DNA of 64,000 nucleotides, from NCBI GenBank assembly GCA_947177175.1, contig CAMWTK010000004.1, forward strand, positions 1-64,000. The letters are read 5' to 3'. Below, piece by piece: positions 39,382 through 48,900 of the stretch. Both the position numbers and the translations under genes were made by a program. The notes below the pieces were generated by a model. That model was not told the origin of the DNA. It worked only from the letters and a program-made list of their open reading frames with translations, and searched no databases. Within the stretch, counting starts at the first letter, position 1. Each line of letters starts with the position of its first letter. Source of the DNA: an uncultured Treponema sp. Its GTDB lineage: Bacteria > Spirochaetota > Spirochaetia > Treponematales > Treponemataceae.

Positions 39382-41202
39382 ATGCAGAAACGATGTTTTT
39401 TTTGTGCAGTTCTTTTTTGCGCGCTTGCCGCCGCAGGCGCGCAGGTCTCTGTCGATCCCGGCGATCCGTTCTACCTGACGGCGCAGGCGTGGGAGATACA
39501 GGGCTTGGTCTCGCCTCTGCCGCAGTTGCGCCCGTACCCGGCGAACGCGATCCGGCGCATTATCGATGAGGTGATTGCGGCGGGAACGGACGAGGACGGC
39601 GCGGTCATTCCGCAGTACGCGCGTGAGGTCGCGCGCGCGAAGGACGAGTACGAGCGCATTTTCTCGCGCCCGTACCACGTGTCGGTCGCCGTCGGCGGCA
39701 CGCTCCGCGCCGAGTCGGACATGACGAACGATGACAGCGCGCTGCGCAAGCAGGTGGAGGGCGAGGTCGCCGCGGAGGGAGACGTGGTGTTGCCGTTCAC
39801 CCGCATTGTGACGGCGGGCTATCACTTCGGCATCTGGGGGACGACCACGGAGTACGCCAACGTCGCGCAGCGGTACGTGAACCAGGGGCAGGATTCCGTG
39901 TACGACGCGGCGACCGTCGGTCCGGTGGACGGCTACCTGAACGTGAACTGCAATATCGCGCTCGGCACCGACCGCTACTATGCGACGGGCGGCATCCACC
40001 GCGTGGGCTACGGGCCGTTCCTGGGCGACGGGCTTGCGCTCAACGACACGGCATACCATGCGGCGAACGTCACGCTCAACGTGAGCCGCCCGCGCTGGGA
40101 CTTCACGACGCTGTATGAGATCATCGGCGCGACCAACAACCTGGGTGAGGATCTGAGCGACAACAAATTTCTTGCGTTCCACGCGCTCCGCCTGAACATC
40201 ACGCCGAAATTCTCGCTCTCCTATTATGAGAACCTCACGATGGGACCGCAGTCATCGTTCCTGTACGCGCTGCCCGCCCCGTACATGGTCATCCAGAACC
40301 TCGGCGGCGCGAACGCGAATTTGCAGATGGGCCTGCTCCTCGAGTACAAGCCGGTGCGGACGGTCAAGCTTGCCGCCGATATTTTCGTGGACGACTTTGA
40401 CGTGGAGGAAGTGGCGAAGCTCAACTTTGACAGCAAGATCCGGCTTGCGGGACAGGTGGGCGCGACGTATACGCCGCTCGGCTCGCCGCTTTCGCTCATG
40501 TCGTTCTCCTACCAGATCGTGCTGCCCTATGTCTACGCGCACTGGGAGTATGACTCGGAGTCGAGCGGGCACGTGTCCGGCTCGTCCTGGAACTACCAGA
40601 ACTACACGAACAACGGCATCTGCATGGGCGCGTCCATTCCGCCGGACTCGGACAAGGTGTCGTTCTTCGCGCGCTTCAACCCGATCAGCCGCCTGCAGCT
40701 TGACGTGAACGCGAATTTTATCCGCCACCAGAACGTGGCGGAGTCCTTTTCGGACGACGACAAGGTGGGCTATATGCTCGCGGAGAAGGAGCAGTACCGC
40801 ACGGACGGCTCGGTGTTCACGCACCAGCAGTTCGCGCAGGGCGAGCATGTGGACGCGGCCTGGAACCACCTGAGCTTCATGTCGGGCGCACACTCCATGC
40901 TCGTGTGCCAGTTCGGGGTGTCGGGGCAGTACACGTTCCCGCGCGTGCTGAAAGGCCGGCTGTCGCTCAAGTTGGGCTACGCCCTGGAGTACATCCACAA
41001 CGACGGCGTACAGAACGACATCTATCCGGGAAAAAGGGCTGATTATCTGAACTATTTTGATGAGAACGGTAACCTCAATCTCAATGACGACGATCGGAAG
41101 AAAGTGCTTGATGACGCGAAAGTCGCCTATGAAAAATGGGTCGGCAAGCTGACCGACAAGGTGAACCATTTCGTCACGCTGTCGGTCAAGTACACATACT
41201 AG
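39382..41202 (+). CDS. Putative outer-membrane beta-barrel protein, second of a pair
   Basis: The 606-residue protein has a signal peptide (CFFCAVLFCALAAAGA, cleaved before QVSV), the same type of helical N-terminal segment (FYLTAQAWEIQGLVSPLPQLRPYP) as its neighbour, and a long strand-rich barrel ending FVTLSVKYTY. ATG 39382 follows GAGGTG. The earlier frame extension to 39343 would bury the signal peptide and is rejected. The stop codon TAG shares CTAG with the convergent thiI stop. Confidence 0.65.
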   Translation: MQKRCFFCAVLFCALAAAGAQVSVDPGDPFYLTAQAWEIQGLVSPLPQLRPYPANAIRRIIDEVIAAGTDEDGAVIPQYAREVARAKDEYERIFSRPYHVSVAVGGTLRAESDMTNDDSALRKQVEGEVAAEGDVVLPFTRIVTAGYHFGIWGTTTEYANVAQRYVNQGQDSVYDAATVGPVDGYLNVNCNIALGTDRYYATGGIHRVGYGPFLGDGLALNDTAYHAANVTLNVSRPRWDFTTLYEIIGATNNLGEDLSDNKFLAFHALRLNITPKFSLSYYENLTMGPQSSFLYALPAPYMVIQNLGGANANLQMGLLLEYKPVRTVKLAADIFVDDFDVEEVAKLNFDSKIRLAGQVGATYTPLGSPLSLMSFSYQIVLPYVYAHWEYDSESSGHVSGSSWNYQNYTNNGICMGASIPPDSDKVSFFARFNPISRLQLDVNANFIRHQNVAESFSDDDKVGYMLAEKEQYRTDGSVFTHQQFAQGEHVDAAWNHLSFMSGAHSMLVCQFGVSGQYTFPRVLKGRLSLKLGYALEYIHNDGVQNDIYPGKRADYLNYFDENGNLNLNDDDRKKVLDDAKVAYEKWVGKLTDKVNHFVTLSVKYTY

Positions 41203-42443
41203 TCGCCCGCCGTCAGGCTTTTTCCGTTCTCCGCCGCAAGGCGCGCCGCGTTCTCGCGCGTGCCGAACTGCCCCGCAACGATGCCCGCGCAGTCGAACCG
41301 CTTGATTTCGCGCTGCTCGTATGCCGCGCGGATAAGTTCCTCCGCCTCAAGCGACGCATAAATGCGCTTCGCCTCCGCAAGGTCGGCGTGCAGGACGGGG
41401 TGGCGCGGGGAGAAGAGCACGCAGCAGTCCTCATAGGGCAAAATCGATGTCTCATACGTGCCGATACGCTGCGCCGTGGCGATGATCTCTTCCTTGTCCA
41501 TGCCGACGAGCGGGCGCAGCAGCGGGTACTGCGCCATGCTCTCGGTGACGGCGAGGTTCTGTATCGTCTGGCTCGCCACCTGGCCGAGGCTCTCGCCCGT
41601 CACGATGCAGTCCGCGCCGAGCCGCCCGGCGAGCATGTTCGCGCACTGCATCATGCACATGCGGAGCATGAGCGTCGTGAATTCCGCCGGGGCGCGCTGC
41701 TTTATCCGCAGCTGCACGTCGGTGAACGGGATTACGTTGATGTGCGTGGTCAGCCCGTAGGCGGCGAGGATTTCCGCCAGCCGCTCCACTTTCTGCTGCG
41801 CCTCCTGCGACGTGTACGGGTAGGCGTGGAAATAGCAGCATTCGATTCTCATGCCGCGGCTCATCATGCGGTAGCCCGCCACGGGGCTGTCAAGCCCGCC
41901 GCTCAGCAGGAGCAGCCCCTTGCCGCTGCACCCCACGGGCAGCCCGCGGTGTCCCCTGTTCTTGTTCGAGTAGACGAAGCAGCGGTCGCGCACCTCCACG
42001 CAGATCGTCACGTCGGGGCGGTGCACGTCAACGGCGAGGATGCCCTGCTCGCAGACAAGCGACGGCGCTTCGCGGCAGATGCCGTAGGAATCGAGGCAGA
42101 ATCCCTTGTCGCTGCGCTTCGCCTCAATCTTGAACGTCTTCGCGCCTTTCTCCCGCGCCCCGGCCGCCTCCCGCAGCACCTGTTCACGGATCGCGTCGAT
42201 GTCCTTTTCCACGACCGCCGCCTCCGACCAGCCCGTAATGCCGATTAGGTGGTCGAGCGCGAATTCCACGGCGGGCGCGCTTTCGTCCGCGCACTCCACG
42301 TAGAGCCTTCCCGCGTACAGCGACACTTTCGCCTCCACGGACTGCAAGAACCGCCGCGCGTTCCCCGTGAGCAGCCGCTCAAAATCACGGATATTCGAGC
42401 CTTTCAGCACCAGCTCGCCCAGTCTTCCCAAATATGTTCGCAT
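41199..42443 (-). CDS. thiI: tRNA 4-thiouridine synthase, ThiI without rhodanese domain
   Basis: The 414-residue protein has an N-terminal ferredoxin-like and THUMP region (1 to about 165) and a PP-loop ATPase with LLLSGGLDSPVAGYRM near residue 185, then CYFHAYPYTS and CVLFSPRHP. It adenylates U8 of tRNA for sulfur transfer. No C-terminal rhodanese domain is present, so a partner sulfur carrier is needed. ATG 42443 starts MRTYLGRLGELVLKGSN, the usual N-terminus; extension into the repeat array is rejected. The start is 6 nt after TATACT, hence leaderless. Confidence 0.92.
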   Translation of the reverse strand: MRTYLGRLGELVLKGSNIRDFERLLTGNARRFLQSVEAKVSLYAGRLYVECADESAPAVEFALDHLIGITGWSEAAVVEKDIDAIREQVLREAAGAREKGAKTFKIEAKRSDKGFCLDSYGICREAPSLVCEQGILAVDVHRPDVTICVEVRDRCFVYSNKNRGHRGLPVGCSGKGLLLLSGGLDSPVAGYRMMSRGMRIECCYFHAYPYTSQEAQQKVERLAEILAAYGLTTHINVIPFTDVQLRIKQRAPAEFTTLMLRMCMMQCANMLAGRLGADCIVTGESLGQVASQTIQNLAVTESMAQYPLLRPLVGMDKEEIIATAQRIGTYETSILPYEDCCVLFSPRHPVLHADLAEAKRIYASLEAEELIRAAYEQREIKRFDCAGIVAGQFGTRENAARLAAENGKSLTAGD

Positions 42444-42449
42444 GGGAAG

Positions 42450-42478
42450 AGTATAGTGTAATCCGGCGTTTTTGGGAA
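42450..42478 (-). promoter_or_regulatory. thiI promoter, leaderless
   Basis: Leftward TTCCCA (42473-42478), 17-bp spacer and TATACT (42450-42455), which ends 6 nt before the start codon. Confidence 0.6.
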
Positions 42479-42496
42479 TAAGTATGGGCGGGGAAC

Positions 42497-42874
42497 GAAT
42501 TTCACCCGTGCGAAATGTTGCCGCCGTTTGGGGAGAGCGAATTTCACCCGTGCGAGACGTTCCCGCCGGTTGCGGGGAACGAATTTCACCCGTGCGAAAC
42601 ATTCCCGCCGATTGGGGAGAACGAATTTCACCCCTGCGAAACGTTTCCGCCGATTGGGGAGAAAGAATTTCAGGCAGTTTCTAGCGTCCCGCCGATTGCG
42701 GAGAAGGAATTTCATGCAGTTGATGGTCTCCCGTCGATTGCGGAGAAGGAATTTCATGCAGTTGCTAGTCTCCCGCCAATTGCTGTGAAGGAATTTCAGC
42801 CTGTTTCTAGCGTTCCGTCAATTGCGGGCATCGAATCTCACCCCGTTTCCTGTCTCCCGCCGTTTGCGGGGAAG
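42497..42874. repeat. Nine tandem 42-bp repeats upstream of thiI and the acyl-CoA synthetase (array B)
   Basis: Nine contiguous 42-bp units start at 42497, 42539, 42581 and so on. Units begin GAATTTCA; the first four continue CCCGTGCGAAA, later ones CAGTT or similar, and several contain the hairpin CCCGC-N5-GCGGG. Units end GGGGAAC, GGAGAAG or similar. Frames on both strands are open, giving 14-residue peptides such as NEFHPCETFPPIGE, but no start signal or consistent codon bias supports a gene. The array fills most of the gap between two divergent genes and shares unit length and junction with array A. Confidence 0.9.
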
Positions 42875-42902
42875 CCGCCTGCTTTTTTTCCTACTGACCG
42901 GC

Positions 42903-42932
42903 TAGACAAAGTGCGGGGAAATACGGTAGTGT
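42903..42932 (+). promoter_or_regulatory. Promoter of the acyl-CoA synthetase gene
   Basis: TAGACA (42903-42908), an 18-bp spacer and TAGTGT (42927-42932) end 6 nt before ATG 42939; no ribosome-binding site is visible. Confidence 0.5.
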
Positions 42933-42938
42933 ACTGGC

Positions 42939-44897
42939 ATGATTGACGAGAATGCTATGGACAAGTCGCTCGGCGCGACGCTCCCGATTTTGCTGAGGAA
43001 TAAGGTTTCCGAGATCCCGAACTATACGTTGCAGGCGGAAAAGAACAAGAGCGGCGTGTTCGTGCGGTACAGCTATTCGCAGGTGTACCAGCGCGTGATC
43101 GAGCTTGCCGCGTCGCTCAGGAAGCTGGGCGTGAAGAAGGGCGACCACGTGGGGCTGATCTCCGACAACCGGCGCGAATGGCTCGTGACGGACTACGCGC
43201 TCCTTTCGCTCGGCGCGGCGGACGTGCCGCGCGGGTGCGATTCGATGGGCGTGGAGATCCGCTTCATTCTGGGCTACGCGGAATGCGCGGTCAGTTTCTT
43301 CGAGAACGCCCGCCAGCTGCAGAAAGTGCTGGAGGACGTGTCGGAGGTGCCGCTGCTGAAGACGGCGATCCTGTACGAGCATCCCGACGAGAAGACCGTG
43401 CGGCAGGCGAACGAGGCGGGAATCGAGGTCATCAACTATTCGCTGTTGGAGAGCGAGGGCACGGCGGTCACCCGCGAAGAGTGGCTTGCTATCGAGCGCG
43501 GCATGGACGACGTGAAGCCGGACGACGTGGCGACGATTATCTTTACGTCGGGGACGACGGGCGTGCCCAAGGGCGTGCAGCTGACGCACGACAACTACAT
43601 CGCGCAGTGCGAGGTGGCGCATACCGTGCTCGGGCTGATGCAGCCGGGCGACATCTGGCTGACCGTCCTGCCGATCTGGCACAGCTTTGAGCGGGCGTTC
43701 TGCTATATGGTCATCGGGCTGAAGGGCGGCTTTGCCTACTCAAAGCCGATCGCGTCCGTCATGTTGCAGGACATGGCGCTCGTGCAGCCGCAGTGGATGA
43801 ACGGCGTGCCGCGCCTGTGGGAGGCGGTGGCGCAGGGGCTGCTGCGCGAGGTGAAGAAGCAGGATGCGTTGCAGAAGACCGTGTTCTACCAGTTCGTCGC
43901 CGTGGGCAAGCTCTACTACAAGTTCAAGGAGCGGGTGTGCGGGCTGCGCTGCCGGTACCGCTGGTATCCGCGCGTGCTCGACGTTATCGTCGGCATCATT
44001 CCGTTCAGCCTGCTGTGGCCGTTCCATAAGCTGGGCGAGCTGGTGGTGTACAAGAAAGTCCTCGCCAAGTTCGGCGGGAAATTCCGCGCGGCGATCAGCG
44101 GCGGCGGCGCGTTGCAGCCGGAGACCGAGGCGTTCTACCACGCGGTCGGCTTCAAGCTGCTTGAGGGCTACGGGATGACCGAGACGGCGCCCGTCATTTC
44201 CGTGCGCAGCTCAAAGAAGCCGCGCTCGAACAACGTGGGGTGGGTGTTCCCCAGCCTTGACGTGAAGATCGTGGCGGAAAAGGACGGGCAGATTGCCGAC
44301 GGCGAGCCGCTCAAGCCGGGCAAGCGCGGGCTGATTTTGGTCAGGGGGCGGCAGGTGATGAAAGGTTACTACAAGCGCGACGACCTGACGGCGGAGATCA
44401 TCGACAAGGACGGCTGGCTCAACACGGGCGACCTGGGCATGCTCAGCTGCGACGAGGAGCTGAAGATCGTCGGGCGCGCGAAAGACACGATCGTCCTGCT
44501 CGGCGGCGAGAACATCGAGCCGCAGGTAATCGAGAAGGCGGTGAACGCTTCCCCGTACATCGAGCGCACGGTGGTGGTGGGGCAGGACAAGAAATACATC
44601 GCCGCGCTCATCGTCCCCGACCAGCAGAACGTGCTCGCCTACGCGGAGGAGAACAATATCCTGTACGACAACTACGAGGAGCTGCTCAGGACGAGCGAGA
44701 TCCAGAACCTGTTCCGCACGGAGATCGACGCGCTGGACAACGCGAAGACGGGTTTCCGCACCTGCGAGCGCATCTCAAAGTTCGTGCTGCTGACCAAGCC
44801 GTTCGAGATCGGCGTGGAGATCAACGCGAAGCAGGAGCTGATGCGCCACAAAATCGCCAAGCTGTACAAAAAAGAATGCAACGCGCTGTTCGACTAG
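42939..44897 (+). CDS. Long-chain acyl-CoA synthetase (AMP-forming)
   Basis: The 652-residue ANL-superfamily enzyme activates fatty acids with ATP and CoA. The AMP-binding P-loop IIFTSGTTGVPKGV lies near residue 202, followed by WLTVLPIWHSFERAF, the adenine-binding LEGYGMTETAPVISV near 405, WLNTGDLG and GRAKDTIVLLGGENIEP. The length and the VPRGCDSMG region suit FadD-type ligases. ATG 42939 is preferred from the leaderless promoter; an in-frame ATG at 42957 is the alternative. Confidence 0.9.
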   Translation: MIDENAMDKSLGATLPILLRNKVSEIPNYTLQAEKNKSGVFVRYSYSQVYQRVIELAASLRKLGVKKGDHVGLISDNRREWLVTDYALLSLGAADVPRGCDSMGVEIRFILGYAECAVSFFENARQLQKVLEDVSEVPLLKTAILYEHPDEKTVRQANEAGIEVINYSLLESEGTAVTREEWLAIERGMDDVKPDDVATIIFTSGTTGVPKGVQLTHDNYIAQCEVAHTVLGLMQPGDIWLTVLPIWHSFERAFCYMVIGLKGGFAYSKPIASVMLQDMALVQPQWMNGVPRLWEAVAQGLLREVKKQDALQKTVFYQFVAVGKLYYKFKERVCGLRCRYRWYPRVLDVIVGIIPFSLLWPFHKLGELVVYKKVLAKFGGKFRAAISGGGALQPETEAFYHAVGFKLLEGYGMTETAPVISVRSSKKPRSNNVGWVFPSLDVKIVAEKDGQIADGEPLKPGKRGLILVRGRQVMKGYYKRDDLTAEIIDKDGWLNTGDLGMLSCDEELKIVGRAKDTIVLLGGENIEPQVIEKAVNASPYIERTVVVGQDKKYIAALIVPDQQNVLAYAEENNILYDNYEELLRTSEIQNLFRTEIDALDNAKTGFRTCERISKFVLLTKPFEIGVEINAKQELMRHKIAKLYKKECNALFD

Positions 44898-44899
44898 CC

Positions 44900-44905
44900 G
44901 ATAAT
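44900..44905 (+). promoter_or_regulatory. Possible -10 element before the secreted-protein gene
   Basis: GATAAT ends 6 nt before GTG 44912, just after the synthetase stop codon; the -35 match is weak. Confidence 0.35.
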
Positions 44906-44911
44906 TGAAAG

Positions 44912-45955
44912 GTGAAAAAATCCTTTCTGCTGTCAGCGGCCGTTCTCCTCGCGTGCGCCGCCGCCGCGCAAGTCCTGCGCCCGTCCGAGGCGGTCAGGGA
45001 GCGGGAGGCGCGTGCCGACATTCCCGATTTGCTTGCGGGCGTGTGGCAGGGAAACGACCGGCTCGTGCTGTTCGGGAAGGACGGGAACGAATTTGCGGCG
45101 GTGCTGCGTGTGTTTTCCGGGCGGTATGCCGACCGCGCCGCCGCGCCTGCCGCGTATGCCGAATACGCCACGCGCGACCGCAACGACGCGACGGGCCGCG
45201 CCGCCGAGCACATTGAAATCTCATACATCACGATTGCGGAGAACGTGTCGCGCACGGCGGGCGCGTATGAGCTGCAAATCTTGTATCCGGGGAGCAGGGA
45301 ATACGCCTACGTGCCGCTCGCGGTCATCGGCGGGGACATCTACCTCGACTTTCTGGTCAAGGGGAGCGCGCGCGACGGCGATTATGCCGTGCAGCCGCCC
45401 GTCACGGCGGACGGCTCGCCCGACCTGGAAGGCTTTTGGCGCGACTGCGGCGCGGCGGCGGGGCTGTTGGTCTCCCCGCCGTCCGTCAAGAAAGAGCGGA
45501 CGGGTTATTATTTTTCCGGCGGCACGTTCTATCATATCCGCTACTGGGAGACGGATATGCCGTACACGTATGAGCAGGCGGGCTTTACGGACGGCGATCA
45601 GTCGTTCGTGGTGGACAAATACGTGCGCTCGGCGGGAAAGGTCTACACGAACTGCACGGGGCGGCGCACGCAGATCCGCAACATCAAGAAATCGTCGGAG
45701 CTTCCCGGCACGGCGCATTTTGACCGCGACGGCGTTATCTGCGCGTTCGGCTCGCCGTATTTGGTGCGGCTTGACGGGCGGGAAAACCGCGCGGACTTGC
45801 AGCAGCTGACCGATGAGACGAATGCCGCGCCCCGTCCGCCGCGCAAGCCCGTGTTTCCCGTCACGTTCCCGGACGTGCGCTGGCCGGACTACGACGCGCT
45901 GGACATCTATGACCCCGCCACCTGGAACCGGCGGATGCTCGACGTGGGAAAATGA
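44912..45955 (+). CDS. Secreted protein of unknown function
   Basis: The 347-residue product has a signal peptide (KKSFLLSAAVLLACAAAA, cleavage before QVLRP) and a soluble, probably periplasmic body rich in beta-strand. There is a repeated WQGNDRLVLFGKDGNEFA-like start and a YYFSGGTFYHIRYWETDMPY segment near 200. I do not recognise a family. It starts at GTG 15 bp after the acyl-CoA synthetase. Its stop touches the convergent addA stop. Confidence 0.7.
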   Translation: MKKSFLLSAAVLLACAAAAQVLRPSEAVREREARADIPDLLAGVWQGNDRLVLFGKDGNEFAAVLRVFSGRYADRAAAPAAYAEYATRDRNDATGRAAEHIEISYITIAENVSRTAGAYELQILYPGSREYAYVPLAVIGGDIYLDFLVKGSARDGDYAVQPPVTADGSPDLEGFWRDCGAAAGLLVSPPSVKKERTGYYFSGGTFYHIRYWETDMPYTYEQAGFTDGDQSFVVDKYVRSAGKVYTNCTGRRTQIRNIKKSSELPGTAHFDRDGVICAFGSPYLVRLDGRENRADLQQLTDETNAAPRPPRKPVFPVTFPDVRWPDYDALDIYDPATWNRRMLDVGK

Positions 45956-48900
45956 CTAGCGCATGCCGGTGACTTCCACGGCCATATCATAGCGCAGATA
46001 ATACAGGTAACAGCGGACGGCGCGTTCCTCGCAGCCGAGCAGCCGTGCGGCGGCGGTGCGGTAACATGCCTGCTGGGCGGCGTACTGGCTAGGTCGTATC
46101 GTCTGGTCGCTTTTGTAGTCCACGATCGTATATGTGCCGTCCTCCCGCTCGAACAGCGCGTCGATTGTCCCTGTCACGAGCAGCGCGTCGTCCGTTCCCG
46201 TGAGCGCGCGGTCGGCGATGAGCGTGCGGAATGCGTATTCGCTTTTGACGAGGCGATGATGCGCGCGCGCGTCCTGCAACGCCATTCCCAGTTCGCTGCG
46301 GGCAAAGGCGGCGGTCATTGCCGCGCACACGTCCCGCATGGTCTGTGTCTCGGCTTCTTTCAGATTTTTGAACAGCCTGCGCGCCGGATCGAAGTCCTGC
46401 GGCGCGATGCCGTTCGCGGACGCTTCCAGGTAGGCGTGGGCGAGCGTGCCGAAGTCGGCATACGAAAAGACGGCGTGCCGAAGCGTGTCGCCGTCTGTGT
46501 CGGGCGCGTCGGCGGCGGATGGGGATTTTGCGGCGTATGCTTCGATGATCGGGTTGACGACGGCCGCATAGGGGTCGTCCTTTGGCGCGGGAATGCTTGG
46601 CGCGTCCGCCGATTCCAGCTCATGCGGCGTGATGCGCAGGTCGCGGTCGCGCTCGGTCGTGACGGTAGGGGCGGCGGCGTAACTGTCCTGCCAGCGGGCG
46701 ATGCAGTCGGCGCGCGCCTGTCGCATCGATGTTTGCGTGGTCAGCGCGGCACGGGCGGTCGTGCGGTCAACGGGCTTGAGCAACTGCACGTCGAACGGCG
46801 CGCCTGCGGCATAGTCGGCGTGTCCGTCCGCCGGGTCGTCCTGCCGCGTCGGATAGTAGTGGTCGAGCTGGTCTTTGAGGAACGGCGCGTCCGATGAGCC
46901 GACGACGTACACGCTTTTTTCGGCGCGGGTGATGGCGACGTACAGCAAACGGCGGAATTCGGCGATTTTTTTCTGCTTGGCGCGTTCTTTTTGGAGCAGC
47001 ACGAAATAATTTTCGCTTCCTTTTGTCGGCCTGACGGTCGCGCCGTAGGTATTGTCAAAGAACACGGTGTCGCTTTCGCCCCTGGCGGTCATGCTCATGC
47101 AGCCGGTGACGAACACGTGCCGGTACTGCAAGCCCTTGCTTTTGTGGACGGTCAGGATCTGGACGGCATCGCTTTTTTCGACGGGATAGGTGATGTCCTG
47201 CACGCTCAGCTCCTCGTCCTCGCCGCCGGACGATTTTTTGAGCAGGGCGAGCTGGTCCACGAACCATGCCGCGCTCTTTCCGTTCGCGTCGCACTGGCGC
47301 GCAAGCTCAAAGAGCATGTCGAACTGCTCGGCGGAAAGCGCGGTGCTTCTGCTCAGGAATGTCTCGTAGCGGTAGCCGGTTTCGTACCAAAGGGTCTGGA
47401 GCGTTCGGGTGAGCGGCTGGCACAGCGCGGTTTTGCGCAGCCTGGCAAGAAAGCCGAGCGCGTCGCGCAGGCGTTTTTCGTCGTCGGCAGGGAGGGCGGC
47501 AGCCTGGCAGCCGCTGGCAAGGTAGGTCTCGACGGCGTTCTCGCCGAGTGCGGCAAAGGGCGAGGTCAGATAGGCGGCGAGCGCGTTCTGGTCGGACGGG
47601 TAGACGCACAGCCGCAGGACATTGTACAGGTCGAACACCAGCCCCGAGGCGAACGGGTCTTTCTGCTGGTCAAGGCTATAGGGCAGGCCGAACGCATTGA
47701 GCCACTTGGTGATGATGCCGTAGTCGGTGCGGGATTTGTTCAGGATGGCGATGTCCGCGTATTTCACGCCCGATTTGTGCAGCCCGGCTATTTTTTGCGC
47801 GATGAAATAGGCGTGCTGTTCTTTTTCGCTGAGCATGTCGTCGCGGTCGTCGGGGGGAATCTGCCGATCGTCGGTCAGGCAGACGTGCAGGGCGACGTTC
47901 GCGGCGGTCAGCGTTTCGGGCGGGCATTCGCGCGCGTTTTTGACGTCATACGTCTTGGTCTCTTCCGTGTACTGCGCTTCGTAATCGGGGGCGTTCTGCG
48001 CCGGGGGGATAAAGATGCCGTGTTCGCCGCCGAACAGCCGGTTGAAACTCGTGACGAGCGCGGGCGACGAGCGGTAGTTGTAGGTCATGCGCTGTACGCT
48101 GTCCGCGCCGAACGTCCGGGTGAACGCGTGTTGCAGCGCGTTGAAGACGGACACGTCCGCCCCGCGGAACTGGTAAATCGACTGCTTTTCGTCGCCCACG
48201 AAGAACAGCCGCTCGCGCTCGATGTCGTCCACTGACGGGCGGTCGCCCGCCGTCGCCTTTGAGCAGATGAGGAACAGCAGGTCGCGGTTGTCGCCGTTGT
48301 TGTCCTGGAATTCGTCGATCATGATGGCGTCGTAGGCGTTGTATTCCTGCGTGCGCAGGTCGTCGTGTTCCCGCAGCGCGCGCAGTGCCAGCTTCTGGAT
48401 GTCGCCAAAGCTCAGCTTGCCTGAAATGCGTTTCTGTCGCTTGACCTGCGCATGGAATTCGTCGAGCAGCGCGAACAGCGCGGCGATGGTGCTGTCGTTG
48501 GCGCGGTAGTCGAGCAGCGCGGCGAGGTAGGGCAGCGTGTTTTCCCGCAGCGATTTGACGGCGGCGCGCAGGGACGGGGTGTAGCCTTTTTTCGGCAGCG
48601 TTCCGATAATCGCCTTGATTCGGTTTGTTTCGTCGCCCAACGTTGCCGTATCCTCGTCGTTCCCGTCCAAAATGCGTTTCAGGCATTCGGCGATGCGCCG
48701 GCACGAATCCGTGTAGCTGCCCGGCTTCGCATCGTGCAGGCTTTCCGTAATGGTGTCGTATGCCGTGGCGACGCTTTCCGCCTGCTCGAATTCGCCGGGC
48801 TTCGTTCCTGTCCCGGTGATGAACCAGGCAAGGTCTGCCCCGATTTTTTGCCGCTGCGTTCCGAGCCAGCCGGAAAAGAACGTGTCGCTGTCGGCGACCG

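Noticed and set aside
42515-42946. 143-residue protein made of 14-residue repeats
   Set aside because: All or most frames are open because the 42-bp unit lacks stops; there is no ribosome-binding site, and the frame runs into the next gene's promoter and start.
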